From assembly GCA_021731025.1 (NCBI GenBank), contig JAKFYD010000023.1:1-54095 (forward strand): a DNA stretch of 54,095 nucleotides, given 5' to 3'. The position numbers and the translations under genes were made by a program. This document shows, one piece after another, positions 1 through 6,355 of the stretch (position 1 is the first letter of the stretch; every line of letters starts with the position of its first letter). Source of the DNA: Pseudobdellovibrionaceae bacterium (lineage in GTDB: Bacteria > Bdellovibrionota > Bdellovibrionia > Bdellovibrionales > Bdellovibrionaceae). A model generated the notes under the pieces. That model saw only the letters and a list, made by a program, of their open reading frames with translations. It was not told the DNA's origin and made no database searches.

Positions 1-1
1 T

Positions 2-973
2 TCTTCCAGAACACCCTATTCGAGCCCAGAAGATCTTCAATCAAATTCCTGGGTCGAAATTGCTTCGTTGATTTACTTTTTCCCACTGAATTATATGCGT
101 AACCTTAAGGTTTTTCAGGAAGCAGAACGTTTGAGATTTTTGCAGGGGCTAGATAACATCATAGAGTTTGGTTCCGGCTTTGGCCCTTCTTCTTGGGCCC
201 TGAAAAACGTCGAACAAAAGCGAGGCCCGAATTCTTTATCGTCAGCCGTGCAAAATTTTTATTGGATTGAAAGTTCACCTTTAGCTCCTCTATACGCTTC
301 CTTCTACGCCAAAGAGTTTTCATCAACACCAATTGTCGCAGATTCTTATCATGATATTGATTTTTCTAATTCTGATTTCAAAAAAACATTGGCTGTTTTT
401 TCTTACTCATTGACAGAGCTAAAAACTTTTCCCGATTGGGCTGAAAAATGTGAAGCGATTTTAATTCTCGAGCCCTCCACTCAAGATGACGGGCGTCGAT
501 TACAGTCCTTACGGCCCACGCTTACAGAAAAAGGATTCTCGTTGTGGGGACCCTGTATGCACGAAAAAGAATGTCCTTTGCTGAAACATTCTCAAAGAGA
601 CTGGTGTCATGATCGCCTGCTGCTGCAACGACCGGAATGGCTCGAAAGAATCGAAAGTCATTTGGCCTGGGAAAATAAATCTTTAACTTTTAGTTATCTT
701 CTAGCTCGAAAAACTCCTCCAGTTTGGAAGGGAAAATCTTTTTCTCACCAAGCTCGAGTTATCGGCGATACTTTATTTGAAAAAGGAAAGACTCGGCAGT
801 TGTTGTGCAAAGATGATCAACGCCAATTTTTTGCTTGGCTCAATAAGGAAGGGGCAGCTCCTGAACTGCCTCGAGGAAGTTTAGTTCATTGGGGAAAAGA
901 CGAAATTAAATCGAATGAAATTCGTCCCAAAAGTGAAATGCATTTAATCGAGCAACCAGATATTGATGCGTAG
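2..973 (+). CDS. Rsm22-like methyltransferase (5' partial)
   Basis: The frame is open from base 2, so the true start lies upstream of the window; the TTG at 68 is only the first possible start inside it. The product resembles the Rsm22 family of SAM-dependent methyltransferase-like proteins linked to the small ribosomal subunit. Visible hallmarks are a YFPLNYMRN-like stretch, the SAM-binding glycine motif IIEFGSGFGPSSWAL, and a C-terminal cysteine/histidine cluster (CMHEKECPLLKHSQRDWCH) followed by a FSYLLARK beta-strand, as in Rsm22 proteins where these cysteines bind metal. The role in ribosome assembly is known for the family, not shown here. The M14 peptidase gene follows on the same strand. 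Confidence 0.75.
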   Translation, partial: SSRTPYSSPEDLQSNSWVEIASLIYFFPLNYMRNLKVFQEAERLRFLQGLDNIIEFGSGFGPSSWALKNVEQKRGPNSLSSAVQNFYWIESSPLAPLYASFYAKEFSSTPIVADSYHDIDFSNSDFKKTLAVFSYSLTELKTFPDWAEKCEAILILEPSTQDDGRRLQSLRPTLTEKGFSLWGPCMHEKECPLLKHSQRDWCHDRLLLQRPEWLERIESHLAWENKSLTFSYLLARKTPPVWKGKSFSHQARVIGDTLFEKGKTRQLLCKDDQRQFFAWLNKEGAAPELPRGSLVHWGKDEIKSNEIRPKSEMHLIEQPDIDA

Positions 974-1036
974 CGGAAAATGCTTACTTTACCGACATTT
1001 TGTTTTTCCCGGGCGGAATTCTTGTTAGCGTTTGTT

Positions 1037-2194
1037 ATGCAAAAACACAAAAATATCTTATTGGCGTTTTCTTTTATTATTAATGTATTTGGTTTTGGAA
1101 TTTCTGAAGCCGCTCCCGTCAGAAACGGAAGTTTAGCTCAAGAGGGCTACTTCGTTTACGACCGCAGTTTGCAAAAAATGATCGGCAGTACTCCGGGATT
1201 AAGCATTGATCATGTCTCGGCTCAGGGATTCGAAGTCTGGGGACCTCGAGGTTTAGGACAATGGTTGCAGCGAAATAAAATTCGTTCAGCTCCACTTTCT
1301 CCAGTAAATACAAAAGGTGCCGGAGATTATCCCTCTCCGGAAGAAATTTCTCAAGAGCTCAAAGGAATTGCGCAAACGGCGCCACAACTGACTCGTCTTT
1401 TCAGCATTGGAAAATCCGTCAAAGGCCGCGATCTGTGGGTCATGAAAATCGCTTCCAAAGTTGAACAAGATGACAATCGACCTGAATTTAAATTCATCGC
1501 GAACATGCATGGTGATGAAATCGTTGGCCGCGAGCTGATGGTTTTATTGATCAAAGATTTGGTTTCAAATTACGGTAAAGACGAATTCGTTACGAAATTG
1601 CTCGATAGCACGCAAATCTACATTATGCCTTCGATGAATCCCGATGGCGCCGCTGCAGGGACTCGAGGCAATGGAAATTCGGTGGATTTGAATCGTAACT
1701 TTCCCGATTTTTCAACGAACGACAATCAAGATCGCCCCGATGGTCGCGCGGTTGAAACTCAAGCCGTGATGAATTGGCAAGCGACTCGGAAGTTTGCGCT
1801 TTCTGCGAATTTTCATGGCGGCGCGGAAGTGGTGAATTATCTTTGGGACACAACGGGAGAGAAACATCCTCAGTTGCAATGGTTGCAATCTTTATCATTG
1901 GGTTACGCGAAATTAGCTCCTTACATTTTCGCTTCGACCACTTTTAAAAATGGCATCACCAACGGTTACGACTGGTACGAGGTCAACGGAGGCATGCAGG
2001 ATTGGTCCACTTACTACCGTCGTGATGTTCAATTCACCGTGGAACTTTCCAACGAGAAGTGGCCGAGCTACTCGAAGGTTGATTATTACTATAAACAAAA
2101 TCGCTCGGCTTTATTGTATCTGATGTCACAGACTCACAATGTGGCTCAGTTTTGGGCGAAGAATCTTCGCTCAAGCTTTCAGCCTGCTCGATAG
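1037..2194 (+). CDS. Secreted M14-family zinc carboxypeptidase
   Basis: A 385-residue exported metallocarboxypeptidase. The chosen ATG gives a clean signal peptide (MQKHKNILLAFSF... ending near SEAAP); an upstream in-frame ATG at 980 would bury it behind 19 extra residues. The M14 zinc and catalytic set is complete: HxxE zinc ligands in MHGDE (about H158 and E161), the NPDG segment (about 201), the DLNRNF substrate-binding motif, the third zinc ligand in NFHGG (about H260), and the catalytic Glu in TVELSNEKWP (about E336). The spacing is like the carboxypeptidase D/N subfamily. It should trim C-terminal residues from peptides outside the cytoplasm; substrate preference cannot be read here. 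A strong hairpin terminator follows. Confidence 0.9.
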   Translation: MQKHKNILLAFSFIINVFGFGISEAAPVRNGSLAQEGYFVYDRSLQKMIGSTPGLSIDHVSAQGFEVWGPRGLGQWLQRNKIRSAPLSPVNTKGAGDYPSPEEISQELKGIAQTAPQLTRLFSIGKSVKGRDLWVMKIASKVEQDDNRPEFKFIANMHGDEIVGRELMVLLIKDLVSNYGKDEFVTKLLDSTQIYIMPSMNPDGAAAGTRGNGNSVDLNRNFPDFSTNDNQDRPDGRAVETQAVMNWQATRKFALSANFHGGAEVVNYLWDTTGEKHPQLQWLQSLSLGYAKLAPYIFASTTFKNGITNGYDWYEVNGGMQDWSTYYRRDVQFTVELSNEKWPSYSKVDYYYKQNRSALLYLMSQTHNVAQFWAKNLRSSFQPAR

Positions 2195-2210
2195 TTTCAA
2201 AAACTAAAAA

Positions 2211-2240
2211 CCCACAATTTTTCTAAATTGTGGGTCATTT
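2211..2240 (+). terminator. Rho-independent-type hairpin after the carboxypeptidase gene
   Basis: A perfect 10-bp stem (CCCACAATTT / AAATTGTGGG) with a TTCT loop starts 17 bases after the stop codon. The A-rich flank on the left and the partial T-run on the right suggest it could end transcription from both sides, since the gene downstream is convergent. Confidence 0.7.
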
Positions 2241-2273
2241 GCCTTAATGTTGGCTTTTCGTATTTAAAAAGTA

Positions 2274-2828
2274 TTAGTAAAAGAAAGAAAAATTTCCATT
2301 TAACTCTGTCGTGTTCGTTGAGTAAGGTCGATCATCGAGTTTGTAGTTAGTGGATAGAGCAACTCCGAAAGCAACTTCGGGAACAACAAAGTAATTCACC
2401 CCGAGAGAAGTTTCTCCACTGGAATAAGTTCTTGAGTCATCAGAAAACTTACTAAAGATTATTTTTTAGCCAACATAAGTCGCAATCGAGTTCCGTTGAT
2501 AAAAATAATAGCTTAAAGAAGGCCCGATTCCATATCCTGTGTAGGTGGTACTGCCATTTTGCCCAAAAAAGTTGAGTGTTCCACCTAAAGATAAATGATC
2601 AATCACAAAATATTCAACTTGAGGGTAAATCCCATAATTGGAGTTTAATTCACCATTACTTGGTGAACTTTGTCGGTAATTAAAACCGCCTCCAACCTGC
2701 ATGTGACCTTTTAAAATATTTGCACTAACTTCGCTGTCAGAATCCATTTTCAACGACGAAACATTTTCGCTAGCAGCAAATGAAAGTCCTGCAGTTAATA
2801 AAACAATAACCATTAGTATCGATTTCAT
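2274..2828 (-). pseudogene. Outer-membrane beta-barrel protein, interrupted by one in-frame stop
   Basis: The first 120 codons encode a signal peptide (MKSILMVIVLLTAGLSFAAS) and amphipathic beta strands alternating with glycines, as in small OmpW/OmpX-like barrels. A TAA at 2466-2468 ends that reading. The same frame then continues without any other stop for 63 codons to 2274, and those codons still read as barrel strands (SSGETSLGVNYFVVPEVAFG), ending NGNFSFFY with a C-terminal aromatic residue as expected for BAM-dependent barrels. The simplest reading is a single-base nonsense change in a gene of about 184 codons. Programmed readthrough or a sequencing error is possible. Function unknown. 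Confidence 0.7.
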
Positions 2829-2904
2829 GAATTCTCCTAATATAAATTAAAGTTGCGATGATTTAACGAAATTCGGGAATCCAGTCAAAGGGTTAAATGG
2901 CATT

Positions 2905-3402
2905 TCATGGCCTTCGATTTAAAACAAAAAGAAGTCGATCTCGGCCACGTTCATTAACTGCAACCTGTTTCTGTAATTCATAATTTTGTAAATTTGGTAT
3001 CACCACATCTAAAAACCATTGCTCGTCTTTATGAGGACCCAAGATTAAGCGGTCTGCCTGCAAAAGTCCTGCGTCCTCCCAAGCTCGCAGGAAGATTTCA
3101 ATTTTTTGTGCACCAATACCGAGAATACAAACATTTCCCGTCAGTTCAACCTGCAAAGATTCGGCGGGCGTCGAGTAGAAAAAAGCCGGCAACTCTTTCG
3201 AAGCCTCTTTAATTTTCAACTTAATTTTTTCCTGCAACTTCGAAATCAAATGGGGAACCTGATCCACAAAGTGAACTTGCGGAAAATTCTGACTGCGCAA
3301 AGCCTGAATTCCTAAAAGACCATGATCGCAGCAGATATCCCATAAGGGCTGCTGTGGACAGGCGTTTTCGAGAGCCGTAGATAAACGAAGGGATAATTTC
3401 AT
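2905..3402 (-). CDS. TrmK-like tRNA (adenine-N1)-methyltransferase family protein
   Basis: A compact class I SAM methyltransferase domain of about 165 residues. It opens with LSLRLSTALEN, followed by the SAM-binding motif LWDICCDHGLLGIQAL and an acidic strand HFVDQVP, the layout of the TrmK/YqfN family that methylates A22 of tRNA in Gram-positive bacteria. The ATG at 3402 is chosen because GAGG lies a few bases upstream and it starts right at the domain; a TTG at 3456 would add 18 residues. Motif IV is LGIGAQ rather than the more usual acidic/proline type, so the exact substrate is uncertain. It is transcribed divergently from gcvT. Confidence 0.65.
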   Translation of the reverse strand: MKLSLRLSTALENACPQQPLWDICCDHGLLGIQALRSQNFPQVHFVDQVPHLISKLQEKIKLKIKEASKELPAFFYSTPAESLQVELTGNVCILGIGAQKIEIFLRAWEDAGLLQADRLILGPHKDEQWFLDVVIPNLQNYELQKQVAVNERGRDRLLFVLNRRP

Positions 3403-3492
3403 TCCCTCTATTTCCTCGGTAATTCGGCAAAATGCAATTTGACTTTGAGAAGACAATTTTCGATTGTAGCAGCATTAATTGGGAGGATCCCC

Positions 3493-4584
3493 GTGGTTCA
3501 AAAAACCGTCCTTTGCGCTGAGCATGAAAAATTGGGTGCTAAAATGGTCGAATTTGCAGGCTGGTGGATGCCCATCCAATACAGCGCACTTCGAGAAGAG
3601 CATGACAATGTTCGTAAAAATGTTGGGCTCTTCGATGTCTCCCACATGGGTGAAGTTCGCGTTAAGGGTCCCCGCGCTTTAGAAAGTTTGGAATGGCTCA
3701 CCACCAATGAGGTCGCCAAACTGAACGAAGGCGAGGCTCACTACAGCCTATTACCGAATGATCAAGGGGGATTGGTCGATGATATCTTCGTCTATTGCTT
3801 GAAAAAAAATGAAGACTATCTGGTTTGTGTGAATGCTTCGAACAAAGACAAAGATTTTCGCTGGATGTTGGATCACAACAAAGGCGCCGACATCACCGAC
3901 GAGAGCGGGATTTGGTCCCAGGTTGCGATTCAAGGGCCTAAAGCTCCCGCACTGTGCGACGAGGTCTTCGGCCTTAAGGTAAGCGCCATTCCCCGAAATC
4001 GCATTCAACCCGGCGTCTTTCAAGGACATAAAATCATGATCGCGACGACGGGCTATACGGGTGAAAAGGGCTGCGAAGTCTTTATTGAAAATGCGGGAGC
4101 ACCAGCTTTGTGGCAAAGCCTGCTCGAAAAGGGGCAAAAGTATTCCGTAAAACCTATTGGATTAGGAGCTCGGGATACTTTACGCACTGAAATGAAATAC
4201 TCTCTGTATGGAAATGAAATCAATGACACCACTAATCCCTACGCCGCTGGCTTGGGATGGGTGATTAAACCTCAGAACAAAGACTTTATAAACCGATCGG
4301 CGCTAGTGGCTGCTAAAGAAAAAGGCCTTGGGCAAAATTTGATCGGCTTTAAAATGTTGGATCGAGGGATTCCTCGCTCGAACTATCTTCTGTTTTCTTT
4401 TGACAACAAAGAAATCGGCAAGGTAACTAGTGGGACGCACTCACCGACTTTGGATGAACCCATTGGAATCGCTTATATTTCATCGGAATTCGCAAAGGAA
4501 GGCTCAGAATTTTTTGTCGATATTCGTGGACGAAAAGTTAAAGCAAAGGTTTGCAAAACACCTTTTGTCAGTGCAGGATCTTGA
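3493..4584 (+). CDS. gcvT: Glycine cleavage system T protein (aminomethyltransferase)
   Basis: A full-length T protein of 363 residues that transfers the one-carbon unit from aminomethyl-lipoyl-GcvH to tetrahydrofolate and releases ammonia. The N-terminus has the family signature (EFAGWWMPIQY...EEHDNVRKNVGLFDVSHMGE), and GARDTLRTE and NPYAAGLGW mark the folate-binding core. The start is the GTG at 3493, with a GGAGG ribosome-binding site a few bases before it; a reading from 3439 would add 18 residues unlike the family. gcvH follows after 32 bases, clearly one operon. No gcvP is found in the window. Confidence 0.95.
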   Translation: MVQKTVLCAEHEKLGAKMVEFAGWWMPIQYSALREEHDNVRKNVGLFDVSHMGEVRVKGPRALESLEWLTTNEVAKLNEGEAHYSLLPNDQGGLVDDIFVYCLKKNEDYLVCVNASNKDKDFRWMLDHNKGADITDESGIWSQVAIQGPKAPALCDEVFGLKVSAIPRNRIQPGVFQGHKIMIATTGYTGEKGCEVFIENAGAPALWQSLLEKGQKYSVKPIGLGARDTLRTEMKYSLYGNEINDTTNPYAAGLGWVIKPQNKDFINRSALVAAKEKGLGQNLIGFKMLDRGIPRSNYLLFSFDNKEIGKVTSGTHSPTLDEPIGIAYISSEFAKEGSEFFVDIRGRKVKAKVCKTPFVSAGS

Positions 4585-4616
4585 ACTGAATTTTGAGTGA
4601 ATTTTAAGGAGCAAGT

Positions 4617-5006
4617 ATGGCCTTTCACGTCCCCGAAGAATATTATTACAGCAAAGATCACGAGTGGGCTCAAGTCGACGAAAACATCGTGACTGTTGGG
4701 ATCACTGAATTTGCTCAAGAACAATTGGGTGAAATTGTTTACGTTGAACTTCCTGAAGAAGGACAAAAGGTAACTCAGAATCAACCCTTCGGCGTTGTTG
4801 AAAGCGTAAAAGCTGCTAGTGATTTATACGCTCCTGTTTCTGGAACCGTGATCGAAGTGAATACTTCCTTAACGGATGACCCCGCAGTACTGAATGATGA
4901 TACAATGAATGAAGGCTGGATGATTCGCATCGAGATGGACACTGAAAAAGAATTAGCAAATTTGATGCGCGCTCCAGACTACAAAAAATTGATCGCTGAA
5001 AAATAA
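4617..5006 (+). CDS. gcvH: Glycine cleavage system H protein (lipoyl carrier)
   Basis: A 129-residue lipoyl-domain protein that shuttles the aminomethyl group between the P, T and L proteins. The start (YYYSKDHEWAQV), the lipoylation site ESVKAASD with K65 as the acceptor lysine, and the C-terminal GWMIRIEM strand match the family. A clear AAGGAGC ribosome-binding site lies just before the ATG. It is co-transcribed with gcvT. The usual third partner gcvP is not downstream: a tRNA-Leu gene with an accessory block follows directly. Confidence 0.96.
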   Translation: MAFHVPEEYYYSKDHEWAQVDENIVTVGITEFAQEQLGEIVYVELPEEGQKVTQNQPFGVVESVKAASDLYAPVSGTVIEVNTSLTDDPAVLNDDTMNEGWMIRIEMDTEKELANLMRAPDYKKLIAEK

Positions 5007-5015
5007 ATTTAAAAG

Positions 5016-5040
5016 AGAGCAATGGTCTGTTGCTCTTGTC
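5016..5040 (+). terminator. Weak hairpin between gcvH and tRNA-Leu
   Basis: A 7-bp stem (AGAGCAA / TTGCTCT) with a 7-base loop (TGGTCTG), preceded by A-rich sequence and followed by a short TTGT. The position, just after gcvH and a few bases before the tRNA, suggests a modest terminator, but the T-run is poor. Confidence 0.4.
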
Positions 5041-5044
5041 TCGG

Positions 5045-5128
5045 GCCCGAGTGGTGGAATGGCAGACACGCTAGACTTAGGATCTAGTGCCGAAAGGTGT
5101 GCAGGTTCAAGTCCTGTCTCGGGTACCA
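5045..5128 (+). tRNA. tRNA-Leu(UAG)
   Basis: A full cloverleaf can be folded by eye: acceptor stem GCCCGAG paired with CTCGGGT, anticodon stem CTAGA/TCTAG around loop CTTAGGA giving anticodon TAG, a long class II variable arm (TGCCGAAAGGTGTGC), T-loop GTTCAAG, discriminator A and an encoded CCA at 5126-5128. The 3' end is the junction with an accessory block and abuts a decayed recombinase tail, so this gene has served as an integration site. Confidence 0.95.
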
Positions 5129-5230
5129 CTTCTGATACAACACTGCCTTTTCATCTATTGGTGACAGGATGGTTCAGTTCTTCATCACAAATTATAAAAC
5201 TCACATTATAAGTGCCTGTGTCCTAGCAAG
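5129..5230 (-). pseudogene. Relic of a serine recombinase C-terminal tail at tRNA-Leu(UAG)
   Basis: Read on the minus strand, this stretch gives TGTYNVSFIICDEE, then HPVTNR, a TGA stop, and KGSVVSEVV running into the antisense tRNA as PETGLEP. The intact recombinase at 35484-37322 has, at the same place, TGTYKLQFVIGKGE, KPVPNGG, QGSVTRTLV and GKGLEP. The match in order, spacing and position relative to a tRNA-Leu 3' end shows that a related element once integrated here and lost its recombinase. A third copy lies at 12199-12324. Confidence 0.7.
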
Positions 5231-5288
5231 ACCCCCATCCACTTATCTTCTCACATGAATTTACAATCCGTAAGGATCAGTATTCTGG

Positions 5289-5344
5289 CTAAAAAATTGA
5301 CACAAAATTATTTCACGGTCTCTGAATCTCTAAACAAGAAGTAA
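5289..5344 (+). repeat. Direct repeat, left copy, flanking the secreted-protein cluster
   Basis: A 28-base core starting CTAAAAAATTGACACA is repeated at 11668 with 25 of 28 positions identical. Both copies are followed, after a variable spacer, by ACAAGAAGTAA (5334-5344 and 11715-11725). The two copies are in the same orientation and enclose all five genes of the cluster. Each contains TTGACA, but no good -10 sits 17 bases on. They could be regulator sites, promoter elements or ends of a transposed module. Confidence 0.6.
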
Positions 5345-5389
5345 TTGTAAGTAATTGGCAATAACTTCTCAAAATTATTACTCTTCATT

Positions 5390-5424
5390 TCAGAAAATTT
5401 AAAAATTTTGAAAGGTGGTATTTA
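5390..5424 (+). promoter_or_regulatory. Repeated mRNA leader, first copy
   Basis: The 35 bases before the first small secreted protein (ATTTCAGAAAA, then an A/T stretch, then TTTTGAAAGGTGG as ribosome-binding region) reappear in nearly the same form at 5797-5835 before the second one (ATTTCAGAAAA, then TTTTTAAAGGAG). The genes they precede are not similar in protein sequence, so the shared part is the leader, which suggests common post-transcriptional control or a duplicated expression signal. Confidence 0.5.
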
Positions 5425-5781
5425 ATGAGAGTGAATATGAAAAAACTATTTATTTTATGCTTTGGAATGCTTCTCTGTTTGAGCAGCGCCTCCGCAGAAG
5501 ATTATTATTGTGAAGAACTCCCTTCCGACTCTGGAGGGAAGTATCATGAGATAAAGGACATGGTTGGCGAAGCCAGTATTGCGATAGGACTATCAACCAG
5601 AATCAGATGTGGGAGAAGTTTATCTTGTCGAGTGAGCAGTGCAGTCAATGCAGCAAAAAACAGAGCAATGAACAAATGCACAAGCTTGAGTGGCACTTAT
5701 AGATGTATTTATGATGACATTGAGTCCGATTACAATGAGGGGCACGCCTGGGCAAAAGTAAAAATTCAATGTCAGTTTTGA
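5425..5781 (+). CDS. Small secreted cysteine-containing protein, unknown function
   Basis: 118 residues with a signal peptide (MKKLFILCFGMLLCLSSASA) and a mature domain of about 90 residues containing several cysteines (YYCEELP, RCGRSLSCR, NKCTS, YRCIYDD, IQCQF) that could form disulfides in the periplasm or outside the cell. The ATG at 5425 has GAAAGGTGG at good distance; the ATG at 5437 would be too far from it. It is first in a run of five same-strand genes with a similar base composition. I do not recognise a family. Confidence 0.7.
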   Translation: MRVNMKKLFILCFGMLLCLSSASAEDYYCEELPSDSGGKYHEIKDMVGEASIAIGLSTRIRCGRSLSCRVSSAVNAAKNRAMNKCTSLSGTYRCIYDDIESDYNEGHAWAKVKIQCQF

Positions 5782-5796
5782 CTTAATATTATTTTT

Positions 5797-5835
5797 TATT
5801 TCAGAAAAAACTAAAATTTTTAAAGGAGTATTCTT
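5797..5835 (+). promoter_or_regulatory. Repeated mRNA leader, second copy
   Basis: Counterpart of 5390-5424: ATTTCAGAAAA followed by an A/T stretch and AAAGGAG before the ATG at 5836. It sits only 15 bases after the preceding stop codon, so in a polycistronic transcript it would be an intergenic element. Confidence 0.45.
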
Positions 5836-6294
5836 ATGAAAACGTTAAAATTTGTTCTTGCGATCAGCTTTTTATATTGTTGTACAGCCTTCAGCAATGA
5901 TCTTGCTGAGATAACCCTACCTGCTATAAAGAAGGGAAATCTTTTAGATGAATGCCCATTCTCTAAATCAGGATCGGGAAAATCAGATGGGATGATATCT
6001 ACTTCCTCTCCAATAAGTACAGTGTCTTGTCTTGTATCTACAGTCGCTGATGTTCTTGGAAGCACCTCTACGCGTCTAACAGATTTATCAGCTACTGAAA
6101 AAGCTTATATCATGAATCAGGCTCGTGCTGGGTCAGTCGCTTTATTGGATCACAACTTATCTAATGAAGAAAAACTTGAAATCCTACGCGATCAAAATGT
6201 CGCCACTGCGATTTACTTAGTTTCTTTGGACAATCCGGAACTTACGCTTGCTCAAGCAGTTGATAAAATCATTGAAAGCTCTCCTGCGTTTTAA
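5836..6294 (+). CDS. Small secreted protein, unknown function
   Basis: 152 residues with a signal peptide (MKTLKFVLAISFLYCCTAFS). The mature part has two cysteines (DECPF and VSCLV) and a serine-rich stretch (KSGSGKSDGMISTSSP), then a helical C-terminal half (SNEEKLEILRDQNV, LAQAVDKIIESS). An AAAGGAG ribosome-binding site precedes the ATG. No family recognised. A 9-bp hairpin follows before the large HExxH/DUF4105 gene, so it may be expressed at a different level from the downstream genes. Confidence 0.7.
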   Translation: MKTLKFVLAISFLYCCTAFSNDLAEITLPAIKKGNLLDECPFSKSGSGKSDGMISTSSPISTVSCLVSTVADVLGSTSTRLTDLSATEKAYIMNQARAGSVALLDHNLSNEEKLEILRDQNVATAIYLVSLDNPELTLAQAVDKIIESSPAF

Positions 6295-6303
6295 TTTTTA
6301 GAG

Positions 6304-6327
6304 GCTCGTTCAACAAAATGAACGAGC
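6304..6327 (+). terminator. Intergenic hairpin in the secreted-protein cluster
   Basis: A perfect 9-bp stem (GCTCGTTCA / TGAACGAGC) with an ACAAAA loop starts 10 bases after the upstream stop. Only a short TCTT follows, so it may act as a leaky terminator or an mRNA-stabilising element rather than a full stop. Confidence 0.5.
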
Positions 6328-6355
6328 TCTTAACTAAGTCCTATGAGGAATAATT

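Noticed and set aside
5289-5344. TTGACA as a promoter for the small secreted gene
   Set aside because: No -10-like sequence lies 16-18 bases downstream and the copy at 11668 is not upstream of a same-strand gene, so it is listed as a repeat.
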